DNA of 64,000 nt from Ischnura elegans (lineage: Eukaryota; Arthropoda; Insecta; Odonata; Coenagrionidae), in assembly GCF_921293095.1 (NCBI RefSeq), contig NC_060252.1:1426001-1490000 (forward strand), given 5' to 3'. Under the pieces are notes generated by a model. It was given only the letters and a program-made list of their open reading frames with translations. It had not been told where the DNA came from and did no database searches. Shown piece after piece: positions 22,272 through 33,175 of this stretch. Position 1 is the stretch's first letter. Each line of letters opens with the position of its first letter. Made by a program: the position numbers and the translations under genes.

Positions 22272-25045
22272 TTATTTACAATTTGTTTTCCTTTCCTCCA
22301 CCCTCTGTTGCCTTGACTCAGCGTGCCTGAACCAGTCAATTGCCTTCTCCTTTATGTGCTTATGGCCATATTCCTTTAATGTGGGCTTGCAACGGAAAGC
22401 ATCTGAAATTAAATTTTAGTAAGGATTTTAGACACAAGTAGTTTTATTGAACAGTTCCCATTTTGAAATAATTTTATAAGCACAACATACCAATAATACA
22501 GGCACACGTTCTGGTGGCACAGAACTGGATTTTTTTAGTGTTCATTTTGGAATGGCCGAAAAATGAAAATCTCCGACCAAGGTTATTGGTAAATAGGTGG
22601 TATAACATGCCGAAAACACCCTCAGTAATGTTATTCCGACCTCGTCTGCATAACTCTACAGTCTGAAAAATCAGAGGAATTTTTACAACACAAAAAAACT
22701 CACAAATAGCTACTTAAAAAAGCCCATCAAACAAATGACACTCAAAAGTTTTATTTTACCAGAGCTGCGTGGAATGGCTTTTTGAGGAGTTCCACCTCCA
22801 GGGCATCAAATTCTTCCATTGTATCCATGGGGAATTTCCAGGTCAATAATAAGTCGTTGTCACTTTCATCTGGCATCTGGCAGTTCGACTTAGCTCTTTT
22901 CAAAGCCCGAATTTCCTTTAAAATTTCCAGCTGCGTCTTCTCAATTCTCTTTAAATACTGAAGAAGGTCTTCAGAAATAACTATGGGACCAGAAGAAGTT
23001 TACATTACTAAAAAATATGTATAATGTACTTTTCATCTTATTATAAAGGTGAGAAGTAAATTGACTATAATATAATTAAGACGGTAGTTTTTATAGGGCC
23101 ATTTTTAAATAGATGCACATAACCAATAAGATGTGATGGTCAGCTGATGAAATCAGCAGGATTAGTATTGCACTTGCCACCTAGGTCAGAGCCCACAAAT
23201 TTGGACTTTCTATGAGGCAAGAGTTGGCAAATTACTTCATATGAAATGACAAACAAGGGTTTGAGACACGAGCTTGGCTGCATATACTTAGTCATTTTCT
23301 TGAGCGATTCTATTATCATTACTGTCATTACATGAGATCTTGAAATGACCTCGATAATTAAGGCGTAAGCAGTTAATTTTCCCACAAAATCCACCTGATA
23401 AATTTAAGGCTGGAGAGTGGTTTCTTTACTTTAGAGAAATAAAAGTTTAGTCCAAATGTTAATGAAATAAGCAAGCACAACAATAATTGAATGTCATTCA
23501 AAGAAAACAGAAATTATCTCATGATATTTTTTAGAACAGCCAATCTTGAAAATCATAGGAATGGTAATAAAAATAATCGAATGCTAGGGTTGTATTGAAA
23601 GGGAGAGTACTAACTTTGAATACAACCCAAGAGACTAGAGAGCATAATTCAATTCTGGGCGCTGGACAGCACAAAATAACAAAAGTAATGTCCTTGCAAG
23701 AATTTCAACAAAATGCAAGGATGGATTGCTGATAGCTCTCAAGGAAAGTACCTAAGCTACTGACATATGTTGGTCTCATTGAAGTATTTAATTAATAGAA
23801 ATTTGAAAACTTTACTTACAGCTTAGAGCCAAATGAATGTGTGTCTGTCCAAACTTTATGTTCCCTTTAAGGCCTTCCAATAAATAATATTTTGCAATAT
23901 CATCTAAGAATGATGCTCTCAACCCACGCCTTGTTGCATCTGGTGGAGTAGAACCCCCAACTCTTTTCAAAAAATCAATCTGAAATAAAAATTATTATAT
24001 TAGGGATAATTCATTGAACCAAAGGCTGTACACATCCACTATGACAATTTTACATGAAGAATACTGGGTGTCCCATTTATCTTGATCACCCGAAATAACT
24101 TTTTGTCCAGATGGAAATTCAAAAATGTGTCAAGCAAATGTTCATTAGCCGTCAGCGGGACATTAATTAGCATGATTGACTTCCTTGTAGCTTTATTATT
24201 TACAAAGATATGAACAGCGGTATGTCTTTTTAAAATGGCACCCTATATTTTTTATTTGGCAGTTCATTTCCTCTCCTAAAGACTTATTCAAAAATGTAGC
24301 ACAGTGGACCATTAACATAAACACAGTGTTATGAAAAATGTCTGACTCAATAGCACTTAGTGCAGGAAGGCGGGTATTGGAACTATTCCACCAGTCATTC
24401 ATAAAAAATATAGGGTGTCATTTAAAAAAGACATACCACTCTTCAAATCTTTGTAGAAACAAAGATACAAGGAAGGCAGTCATGCTGATTAATGTCCCCC
24501 TGAGGGCTTATGAACATTTGCTTGACACATTTTTGAACTTCCATCTGAACAAAAAGTTATTTCGGGTGGTCAAGATAAATGGGATACCCTGCATAATTGG
24601 AATCAAGATCAAACAGTCTGCTTGCTTAGAAGAAAACAATATTAGGGATCCAACGCATTTCAAAGTCTTTGATCACTCTATTGAAAAGTGCTTCAAGCAA
24701 ACATAAAGGAAGATGAATCTAAACCATTTCCTATATTGGGCTGGGTATTAATAATATTACCACAGATAAACTGATATTCACTTTATCATTATGGCCCAAT
24801 GGTTTTATCCCTGAGTAATGTGCACAAATAGACTTGCCTCCAACAAATCAAATCCCATTACTTATCCCCTCTTTAACAAAATCACAGTGACATCTTTAAC
24901 TACAAAAAATTATCAAAAATGAGACACAAAATTGATTGAAATGTTTTCTTTTAATAACAATTACCTGATTGGAACTTTGATCCAAAACTTTTTACATCAT
25001 CATGAAGATGTTTTTGACATGAAGCTACACTTAAACCCACTACAC
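22272..25045 (-). CDS. DUF4806-type accessory gene of element B (spliced; 5' end unresolved)
   Basis: Minus-strand exons with consensus borders: 25045-24965, 22980-22760, 22662-22491, 22402-22272 (stop TAA at 22274-22272). The junctions are in frame. Key text: VISEDLLQYLKRIEKTQLEI (amphipathic, probable coiled coil), then FPMDTMEEFDALEVELLKKP (start of the DUF4806 pattern), GVFGMLYHLFTNNLGRRFSF and AFRCKPTLKEYGHKHIKEKA with WFRHAES near the end. Intron positions and phases match the element A gene exactly around the domain (phase 1, 0, 1). A further exon-like segment, 23979-23820 (IDFLKRVGGSTPPDATRRGL), is a second copy of the domain's C-terminal half with the same phases, so an exon was duplicated or is used alternatively. 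The start codon and first exon(s) upstream of 25045 were not found; a strong donor at 25320 marks a candidate leader exon. The function of the domain is unknown. Confidence 0.65.
24066..24589. mobile_element. Foldback MITE
   Basis: The left arm begins GGGTGTCCCATTTATCTTGA and the right arm, reverse complemented, begins GGGTATCCCATTTATCTTGA. The arms are about 190 bp each, nearly identical, around a short centre. It is non-coding; the open frames across it merely mirror each other. It lies in the large intron of the element B gene. Confidence 0.7.
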
Positions 25046-25320
25046 CTGAATGAAAAATAAACACTATAAAAAATGTAAATAACTTTAAATGACTCAATAA
25101 ATAGTAAAGCCGAGAAGTTTTTCTTCATAATCCTCCCACACTACGGTGATGCAATGCGTCAAGCATTAAAATAAATTTAAGTTTATGCATATGCAATGTT
25201 TTTCAATCCACAGAAGATGGATTGACTGAGCTGTCTCAGGAAGTGTGAGAAGGTTGAAAATATTAAGAATATGCTTCATTTAAAATAAAAAATGTTGCAA
25301 TAAGCAACACTTCTACTTAC

Positions 25321-25526
25321 CCAGATTCTGATGAAAGAAGCAAAAGTAGAACTTCAGCGGTTGATAAACTTTTGTTGGAGAAGTTTCGCAAACATAACAC
25401 TACAAAATTACGTAGTAACAGTAGATGATTGCCTAGGTGCTGGTGAAATAAGTAAAAGAAGAACTTAAGAGGCTGATATACTTCGGCAGGATCAATTCCG
25501 CTCACGAAGAACACAACACAGTTCAC
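25321..25526 (-). other. Candidate leader exon of element B gene, with internal duplication
   Basis: Read on the minus strand it ends in a strong donor (CTGG followed by GTAAGT). Two similar blocks of about 55 bases lie within it, each giving VYQPLKF followed by FHQ, so the segment was duplicated. No reading frame with a start joins cleanly to the next exon, so it may be untranslated. Confidence 0.3.
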
Positions 25527-25969
25527 GTAACATTATTAATGTGCACATGAATACGACAACTGCCATCAAACGGCCATGGCCGTTGGCATGTTGTTTTTCT
25601 CTCGATGGAAATCGACTATTGGTGGAATCGACCATCGATGGTATCCACAATCGATAGCTCGACATCGCGGGCGGGAGTCTAAATCTTGGTAGGCGAAAAA
25701 TTAAGTTTCGCCTTATGACTTGAGGAATAAATCCCACTGGGAAATATATCTTTTTTGTATCATCGCCTTAGTAGATTAAAAATCACGAGTGAAATCACAT
25801 TTCGAAGAACATTCTTCTTTATGAAACGAGGAAAACTTATCATGGCAGGATTTTTTTTACATCTTAAGGGAATTGATTGATTTTTTAATTAATCTGCATT
25901 TCGTAGCACCCCAGGTGGACGGCGTTCTTGGGTGTTCCGAAAAGAAATGATGAAACACACTGTAACAAC

Positions 25970-26114
25970 TGTGACTCAGTTATTACATACACAAAAGCCT
26001 ACTGTCAAAATATATACCGCGAATATCCCACAATGGTTCGCAATGTCTCTGGGACGAAATAGGAATATAAGGGATCAAAATAGGATATTCCAGGAATATC
26101 CTCTGCTGTGTGGG
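25970..26114 (-). mobile_element. Family D terminus (CCCACACAGCA), copy 1
   Basis: Reverse complemented it begins CCCACACAGCAGAGGATATT and continues with words of the GATATTCC / TTTTGATCCC / TATTCCTATTTCGTCC type. These are shared with the copy at 28035-28200. No partner end was found, so it is a solo or truncated terminus embedded in element B. Confidence 0.55.
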
Positions 26115-26164
26115 TACCTATTCTTTTAGCTCAATATTTTCATATTTTAATGAATGAGGGAAAA

Positions 26165-26350
26165 TTGTTGTAAGGACGTTGCAAAGCAACCTGTCTGCAA
26201 CGTTGCAAAGAGACCTAAGTAGCTCTGCAACCTCGTGCAACCTGTCTGCAACGTTGCCAGGACGTTGCAAAGAGACCTCAACAGCCCTGCAACCTCTGCA
26301 ACCTCGTGCAACCTGACTGCAACGTTGCTGCAACTCATTATTACTGCTGC
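26165..26350. repeat. Element B right subterminal repeats
   Basis: Dense iterations of CTGCAACGTTGC, CTCTGCAACCTCGTGCAACC and GACGTTGCAAAGAGACCT, the mirror of the left subterminal block and made of the same palindromic core (TGCAACGTTGCA). Confidence 0.65.
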
Positions 26351-26386
26351 AACTCATAATTACTACACAATTGTGTTTACAGGGAT

Positions 26387-27270
26387 TCTACTTGCTTCAC
26401 CATTTCCTTTCGCGAGGATCTACACCGTATTCTCCATCCACCAGTCATAAGCAAGATGGATATTCAGTTCGATAACAACGACGATTTGCAATGCTAAGGA
26501 GTGCCGATGGTCACAAGAATATAAATGATTAATGCGATGTTGAAATGATGCTCGGGATCTGATCTGGTTGCCGATATTATTTTCTGAAACTATGTACTCT
26601 CGCGATGCCTCCTTGCACTCAGACATCACTCTCGCGATGAGCACCGACTTTTCGTATTCCGACTCGTCACCCATTCCCAAGGCTACTTAAGGAATATTTG
26701 AGGTCACCGTTGAAGCTCTGCATCAGGAGGGGCGGGATTTGTTGACTCCCGATTTTTGTTGCGGAGGACCACGGACCAGCGTAAAAAAAGCTCTAGAAAT
26801 CAATGTTCTTTTCAGAGGTCGATTCCTAGAGCTGCTGATCGGATATCCAGTATCCAGACATTTCATTTACCAGTCTTATCTCTATAGCCTTTTCAGCTTA
26901 ACAATCCCAAAATTCGTTTAATCGCCATAAAACTCTGGTGTCATCCCACCTTATCCTGCGTAGAGTGATCTATAATGATGTTGTTTATGTTAATCATTTG
27001 GCTCTTAATAACATAATTCCACTTTTTTCATGATTGCTGATATAATTTGATGTTCTGCTAGAGTAATATAGATGTAAGTGAATTTAATTATCGTGTAAAT
27101 TAGACAATATTTGCACAGACTTCGAAATAAGTTGGAATGCATAGCGTAATGGCTTACAAATATGTGGGTTATATTATGCATTGGAAACAGGTATGTACTT
27201 TGGTTTGGAAGTATATCAATTTGTGTATTATTTGATATGTATTTGGCACCACTGCCTTTTGACATGTATA
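26387..27270. other. Between elements B and A; no gene recognised
   Basis: A minus-strand open frame at 26674-26420 starts MGDESEYEKSVLIARVMSEC and looks mildly coding, but it has no recognised domain or splice context. The rest is AT-rich without identifiable features. Confidence 0.3.
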
Positions 27271-27424
27271 TACCCTAGTAGCACAAGAAATGTTGAGCAT
27301 ATGCTCAGATTATGTCAGGGAAATATGTTTTGCACACAACATTAGCATATGCTGAAAATATGTTCAGCAGATGTTTAAAACCACATGTTTTCAACATATG
27401 CTCGAAATATTTCCAGCATATGTT

Positions 27425-27760
27425 CAGACGATGTGTTGAGCATATTTTCATAGAAATATGCTCCACATGTGTTCAACAAAATATGTTGAGCATATATGCA
27501 TTGAAATATGCTCCACATGTGTTCAACAAAATATGTTGAGCATATATACGTAGACATATGCTCCACATGTGTTCAACGAAATATGTTGAGCATACATACG
27601 TAGAAATATGCTCCACATGTGTCAACGAGATATGTTGAGCATATTTTCATGTAAAAGCACTCAACGTGTGTCCAAGGAAATATGTCGAGCATATTTCATA
27701 GAAAAATGGTCAACGTATGTGTTCGACGAAATGTGTTGATCATATTTTCAAGAAAATATC
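27425..27760. repeat. Element A left subterminal tandem array
   Basis: About six copies of a 50-bp unit starting GTTGAGCATAT and containing ATGCTCCACATGTGTTCAAC. Copies diverge rightwards. The core TGAGCATATGCTCA-like words are palindromic. The same core forms the array at the other end of the element. Confidence 0.75.
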
Positions 27761-28034
27761 TATGCGTTCAGAGAAATATTTCGTCAATGAATCGAGGGGA
27801 TATGTTCGCTATAAGGCTACGTACAAGCACTAATCGTTTCGTGTACGCACATTGCGTACGGATGGCGAGAATTCTCTTCATTTTTTCCCCGAACGTTCCG
27901 GACGGATGACGAAGATTCTCGTCATCAAGGCGCGTCTACCTAATCAATTTTAAAGCGTACAATATACGTATTCGTTAGTACGTTTTCAGTTGTTGTTCGT
28001 TATTCATAATTCGAATTGATGCATTATTACGTTT

Positions 28035-28200
28035 CCCACACAGCACAGGATATTCCTGGGATATCCCATTTTGATCCCCAATATTCCTATTTCGTCCCAG
28101 CTGGTTATTGCGAATCATTATGGGATATTCCTGGGATATCCCGTTTTGATCCCCCATATTCCTATTTCGTCCGAGGGACATTGCGAACCAATTGTGGGAT
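28035..28200 (+). mobile_element. Family D terminus (CCCACACAGCA), copy 2
   Basis: Begins CCCACACAGCACAGGATATT and holds two copies of a unit with GGGATATTCCTGGGATATCC, TTTTGATCCC and TATTCCTATTTCGTCC. The word GATATTCCTGGGATATC is nearly palindromic. The opposite end was not found. It is followed by a GC-rich 270-bp stretch (28215-28490) of unknown nature. Confidence 0.55.
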
Positions 28201-28598
28201 AATCGCGGAATATTTTTTGACAGTGGGTTCGGGGTTCCCAGGGCGGGCCCCGCAAAGGATACGCTCTCGAGGACCGGTAACCAAGTCGGTGAATTATACG
28301 ACCGTGCCTCTCGAGAGGGGGAGGACAGAGGAAGGAAAAAGGATTGGAGGCATCGCCGCGATGAGAGCCCGACGACGCCTCCAGGGAAAGGACGGGAGAG
28401 GAAGGGCGGGGACGAGGAGTCCCGCACCGTCACAAGGCGGGCGGGTCCTACTACTAACGAAACCAAGCTTACGCTATTAATATTCTACCAATTCTAGTAG
28501 ATTTTCCTATAAGGAAGAAAAATCTATCGATCGAATCGGTAGATAATATTTTTTGACAACGGGCTTTTGTGTACGTATAAAAACTGAGTCACATGGGT

Positions 28599-28784
28599 CA
28601 GGGGCGGATCCAGGATTTCTTTCTGGGAGGGGCACAAGCAAGGCCGTATCCAGGATTTTGTTCAGGGGGGGCACAAGGATACCTCGTCATACAAAACGAA
28701 CGAAATGATAATGGGACCGTATTAAAAATCTAGCATATTTTTCAGGGTCTGGGGGGGGCCGTGCCCCCCCTGGATCCGCCTATG
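28599..28784. mobile_element. hAT MITE (CAGGGGCGGATCC)
   Basis: The left end reads CAGGGGCGGATCCAGG and the right end, reverse complemented, reads CATAGGCGGATCCAGG. The flanks ACATGGGT and ACAGTGGT are a near-match 8-bp target duplication. 186 bp, no coding capacity. It is inserted in the leader intron region of element A. Confidence 0.7.
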
Positions 28785-28914
28785 ACAGTGGTTACTAAAT
28801 GATATTACAAAATAATAAGAATAACTACTTAACCCATTCGAGATGGCGGAGTTTTCGTCTTAGCATGACTGCTGTACTGATCCCCAAGTGACTCTTCTTT
28901 CTAGTGGTACGGAG

Positions 28915-29235
28915 CAGGGGTGCAGCTATAGGAATTAAGGCTGGGGGGGGGAGGTTTAGGTGCAACTAATATGTACCGGGGTGTGTGGGGGTATGGAATA
29001 CACGCCAGGATAAGCGGTAGGTTCGAGATTAATAAATTGCAGAAATTTAAAATAAATGGTTCAAAATGGTGAGTTTTACGGCTTTAGGAGGGATATTTTA
29101 TTAATCCTTACGCTACCTATTCTATTAGTAATATCAATCCAATTAATTAAAATGGACTAAACTTAAAAATTTCTCTGAGCTCTGCGGGGGGGGGGGGAAT
29201 TTATCCCCCAAAACCTCCCCCTCGCTGCGCCATTG
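28915..29235. mobile_element. hAT MITE (CAGGGGTGCAGC)
   Basis: The left end reads CAGGGGTGCAGC and the right end, reverse complemented, reads CAATGGCGCAGC. It is flanked by a perfect 8-bp duplication GTACGGAG (28907-28914 and 29236-29243). Long G/C runs lie inside. A clear hAT-mediated insertion into element A. Confidence 0.82.
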
Positions 29236-29297
29236 GTACGGAGCATTTTTGGAGGACATTCGTTAAAAAGTGTCTCGCGGATAATCACACGGAGGTA

Positions 29298-29394
29298 GGG
29301 AGCACATGTGCTCCCTTCTCCCTGGAGAGGAGGGAGCACATGTGCTCCCTTCTCCCCGGAGAGGACGGAGCACATGTGCTCCCTCCTCTCCGGA
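29298..29394. repeat. Three-copy palindromic tandem repeat
   Basis: Three copies of the perfect palindrome GGGAGCACATGTGCTCCC (last copy with one change) are separated by CTTCTCC and GGAGAGGA words that are themselves complementary. Each unit can form a hairpin. Confidence 0.7.
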
Positions 29395-31003
29395 TTTACG
29401 ACCCTACCAGTGTCATCGGTTCGAGGTCAACTCATGGGTTGCTTATATGTGTTTGGCACATGGATAATTGTTTCTTGCACGTAAATTGCAGACTTTGAAT
29501 TGAATTCCTCATTTTTTTCTGAGCCTTGTCAAATTTTAAACGAAGTTCTAAGGTCAATATTAATGCATTTAATGCAGCATCAATTTCCATGTAGATGTTT
29601 ATAAAGAACTCGAAATATAAGTTAATATTTATCGTAAAATTTCGTTTAAAAATTGTAAACGCTGCTCAAAAGACAAAGAATTCAATTCTTAGTTTATATT
29701 TATTGAGAAAAGAACAAATATTTATTTCGAAAACTGACTGGATAAACAATTGCATGACCGCGGTCCCTTTTACCCCTAAGAGGGGTAATAAAGGCGAAGG
29801 GTCAGGGTAGTTGCTTCCGGACTCCGAGGGTCAAGCCTAAACCCCGCAGTATTGGGTCCCGAAACAAAGACGTCGTACACCCGCGACCGTCATGAAAGGG
29901 GGAAAGCTGGGAAACGTTTTTTCGCAGTTTTACTGGTTTTACTTTTGACTTGACATCCGAGTGACCACGTTTTTCGAAACTAGTGTCTTTGCGAGTGTCA
30001 GCTATTGAGGCTAGTGCGACAAAACTATATTTATCTGAATAAGCCAGTGTGGTTATATTATAATACATTATCACCTGTTTCACATTCATTTTTCGCGAGT
30101 GAATTTTAAACTGCTGTCACAAGTTCATTCTGTGTGACGCATTTGCTGGACTCCTCCGCCAGATTTCGACGGAAGTTTTTAAAGGTAAGTGTACGCGTAC
30201 TATTAATAGCGCGCTATTATACTCTTATTGTGAATTATTTGTCGCCTCCTGCCAAACCTGTTGATCTAGCTTGCATGGTATCATGTATTTCTTGTCACAC
30301 GTTAAGAATTTACATCGTTTATTTACGTCGGTTTCAGGTCATACCTGTTAACAACGTACTTTGTTTTACGTTTGGAAACATAATTCATACTCCAAAAAAG
30401 AGCCTATAGATACATAAGGGAATCAACAATATAACAGAAATGTAAGTAGATGAGTTCATTAATATTCGAAATTACGATTAGTACTCTAACTGTATGTTAT
30501 CGTAAAAGTTCTCATGTTATTGCTGCTAATGAACTGATCGTGCATATCATATAAATTTTGAATAAATCCTGCCCATTATAAATGCCTGGATGCATGGTGC
30601 ATGAAACCACATTTGTGTTTATATGTTAAATAAAAAATCCGGAGCCTGTTCGAATTTCGGTTCTGGGGGTCTGGATACACGTCATATAAACACGTTCAAG
30701 GTAATATCTGTTTGTGGATTACTTTTTTGCGCCGGAAATAAAACTTACAAGAATATATGAAACTAAATAGAATAGGTTCTGCTTTCCGAATGCATTTCTT
30801 GTGCGAATGCATGAACGAATAATGGAGCCTGATCCAATTTGGTTCATGCGTTCGAATGTGTTCCGTTCAACAAAAAAGTATTCACGCAAACAGACATAAA
30901 CTCGTACGAGTTAATGTGTTGTTTAAACAGGCCTTTACAACAGGTTCCTTCTATTCTCTCTTCACGCGTTCATGCATCTAAATTTTGGGGTGGCCAATAT
31001 GTG

Positions 31004-31132
31004 AAAGAAGGCTATCGGGCTTCCAGCCGGGTGGTCTCTCTCCATTCTGCCATCACTCAACACGAATCTAGTCCCTAAACGTCGGCAAAATGGAGAGAGA
31101 CCACCCGGCTGGAAGCCCGGATAGCCTTCTTT
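31004..31132. repeat. Long near-perfect hairpin
   Basis: The left arm 31004-31046 and right arm 31089-31132 are reverse complements over about 43 bp with a single bulged base, around a 42-nt loop. The arm begins AAAGAAGGCTATCGGGCTTC. It lies in the inferred leader intron of the element A transposase. A transcript would fold into a long double-stranded stem. Confidence 0.75.
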
Positions 31133-31689
31133 GACTATATTCGCCGGGAAAGCATAAGATCTTACTTCACGGTCGCACGGTGAATTTTCCCGTTAATTCT
31201 CGCGTTGATGCACATATATGTGTTTACTTGTACGTGTATATACAGCGTGGAGGTGGAACCCCCATCTATCGTTCCCGCATTGATCGTTTTCCCGCATTCA
31301 TCGTTCGCCGCTCCTGATCCCAAATTAAGTTTGATAAAGACAATGTAATTTTTTCCCGCATCTATCGTTCCCCAAGGTATTCCCGCATTTATCGTTTGAA
31401 GATCGCGGTCCCGTCGTCGTTTTCCCGCAACCATCGTTTGACAAAAATGAGACGAAGTGTTTACAACGTGTTATTTATGGCTAATAAAGGCAGGCATAGT
31501 TTGAATCTTCCCCAGGAGATTGAAATACGATAGGGAGAAGCTGAGTGCCGTGGGATAGTTACATTTCCCAAGCGCGTTACGCGTTACATAGCGCATTTCC
31601 TATAAGATCCGGTATCCATTTCCATTCCGCACTCGCCTCCCACCCTTCTGAAGCTTTCCTCTTCTCCGAAATAAAAAAACGCGCTGTGA

Positions 31690-31960
31690 TCGTATTATGA
31701 AGACCTTAGCTCCGAAAGAAAATTTCAAGTTAATCGAGAACAAAAGAAAGACACAAGTGAGAATATCAAAAGATGGACTAAAAATAATTGAAGATAAGAA
31801 TCCGGGCTAGAAATGCGTGAATATTGCAGAACGCCTCGGCATGTCCGCTAGCACATGACGGCAGCTGTGGGGGTAGAGCGAGATCCCTGGAGAAAACGAG
31901 AAATGGGATGAAGCCGAGGATCAGGTGGGCGTGCCGCTAACGATTAACGCCACATTGCCT
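31690..31960 (+). pseudogene. Tigger N-terminal helix-turn-helix remnant
   Basis: Frame text: LAPKENFKLIENKRKTQVRI, then KDGLKIIEDKNPG, a stop, then CVNIAERLGMSAST, a second stop, and GENEKWDEAEDQVGVPL. The IAxRLGxSxST motif is the recognition helix pattern of Tigger/CENP-B proteins. Two in-frame stops and no DDE domain. The same repeat is found at 712-1095. Confidence 0.55.
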
Positions 31961-32203
31961 CAATCATATTAAAAATTTAATTACTAGAAAGGAACATTTC
32001 AAATAATAAACTATTTTTGGTCTTTTTGATCCATCTCATAACTAATCACTGCGTCAGCGAAAGCATGGTTGTTTGAGACATAACACGCACATTTCTCTAG
32101 CAAAAGTCGAATCGACAATATGACCCAGGTGTTTCGATAAAGTAATAATATTCTATGCAATCAGCTAAAATCTTGTTTGAATCCATTAATGAATATCACA
32201 ATA

Positions 32204-32853
32204 GGGTGGTTTCCTATTATTTTTTTATTGCCTAAATCGAAAGATTATTACTCCTGGAGTACGTATTTCGCGCTTTTAGATTTTTAAATGACGTTATCTA
32301 TTTTTCGCGATTAAATGAAAAGTGAAAAATTTCAAGCGCGCAAAAACGCGACGCGTAAGTAGGAAAGTCCGTGCGACGCATTTCTGGTTCCCCCTCTCTC
32401 CTTGTGAAGTGACCTTGATCGAGGCTCTGAGCGCTGATAGGACACAGGATGCTAGCGGATAGCTGAGTACCTTCCTGTCTGGTAGCGCATGGCTTAAAAA
32501 AGGTTTATTAATACCTTATCAAGCGAAGAAAACTTTCCGACCTTAGCCAGTTTTAATAGGTGATTATTAAGACATGTTTCCCTGAGCTCTGTGCCTCATG
32601 CATGCATTGGTAACCTCAGACGATGTATAACTCCTATCCTCTCGTGTAGAAACTAGGTCCCTGTGACGTCACACGGAGAGGAATCGCATGGGCGCCAATC
32701 TGGCCTTTTTCAAATGAGGATAAAATTTGACCCTTGCCATTCGTCTAAACCGGTGTTTCAAATACCAAATAATTTGTGTGTTATGAATACACTAATGGTG
32801 GGTAACGAATCGCAATCAATGCCTATCGTTTTCTTTGATGAAGGAAACTACCC
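32204..32853 (+). mobile_element. GGGTGGTTTCCT MITE, copy 2, complete
   Basis: The left end reads GGGTGGTTTCCT and the right end, reverse complemented, reads GGGTAGTTTCCT. TA flanks both sides (32202-32203 and 32854-32855). It interrupts the Tigger-like element, whose sequence resumes at 32856. A one-ended copy is at 8326-8906 in the other orientation. Open frames across it are not genes. Confidence 0.65.
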
Positions 32854-33175
32854 TATTCACAAAAATCCAGCGTTTCCTGGGGACATAGGCAACCCGACAA
32901 ACATTCCCGCATTCATCGTTCTTTTTTCATTCATCCCCCTGAAAAACGACAGATCGAGGTTCCACTGTAATGTGCTGTGTAAACAGGTCTTTAGACATAA
33001 AGTTGCACATCTTAAAATATCGTGTAACCAGGCCTCGAGTTCATTCAATAAGCTTGTTACTGTTAGTACTAAAATTGAAATAAGGCCATAGAAATATGAT
33101 AACCACGTTTCTTTTTTCAGTTCTAATCCATATATTGCTCTTTCACTCTCATGGTAACAATTTACGGCGTAATGT

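Larger units (their letters stand above)
21904..26384 (-). mobile_element. Element B: CCCTGTAAAC-ended DNA transposon carrying only a DUF4806 gene
   Basis: The left end reads CCCTGTAAACC and the right end, reverse complemented, reads CCCTGTAAACA, with AT directly outside both (21902-21903 and 26385-26386). Both subterminal regions are packed with the palindromic word TGCAACGTTGCA and variants (CAACGT, ACGTTGC). The interior carries a spliced minus-strand DUF4806-type gene but no transposase, so B probably depends on an enzyme supplied elsewhere. A foldback MITE (24066-24589) and one end of family D (to 26114) have inserted into it. The layout parallels element A. Confidence 0.7.
31243..32967 (+). 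mobile_element. Tigger/pogo-like element inserted in element A
   Basis: The right end, reverse complemented, reads CAGTGGAACCTCGATCTG with TA outside (32968-32969). The left end reads TA, then CAGCGTGGAGGTGGAACCCC, i.e. the same tip with a small insertion. Iterated CGTTCCCGCATTCATCG-type words occur at both ends. It contains a Tigger helix-turn-helix remnant (31690-31960) and a later MITE insertion (32204-32853). A degenerate copy is at 1521-2651. Confidence 0.6.

Noticed and set aside
24196-24706. Opposed frames of 68 and 122 codons with similar text
   Set aside because: They are mirror readings of the two arms of the foldback MITE.
27975-28497. Open frames of 100-163 codons on both strands
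   Set aside because: They cross the family D terminus and a GC-rich patch; no domain, and both strands are open simultaneously.
32663-33091. 142-codon plus-strand frame
   Set aside because: It spans the end of a MITE, the end of a Tigger-like element and the leader intron; the MITE part also occurs at 8326-8520 in a different context.
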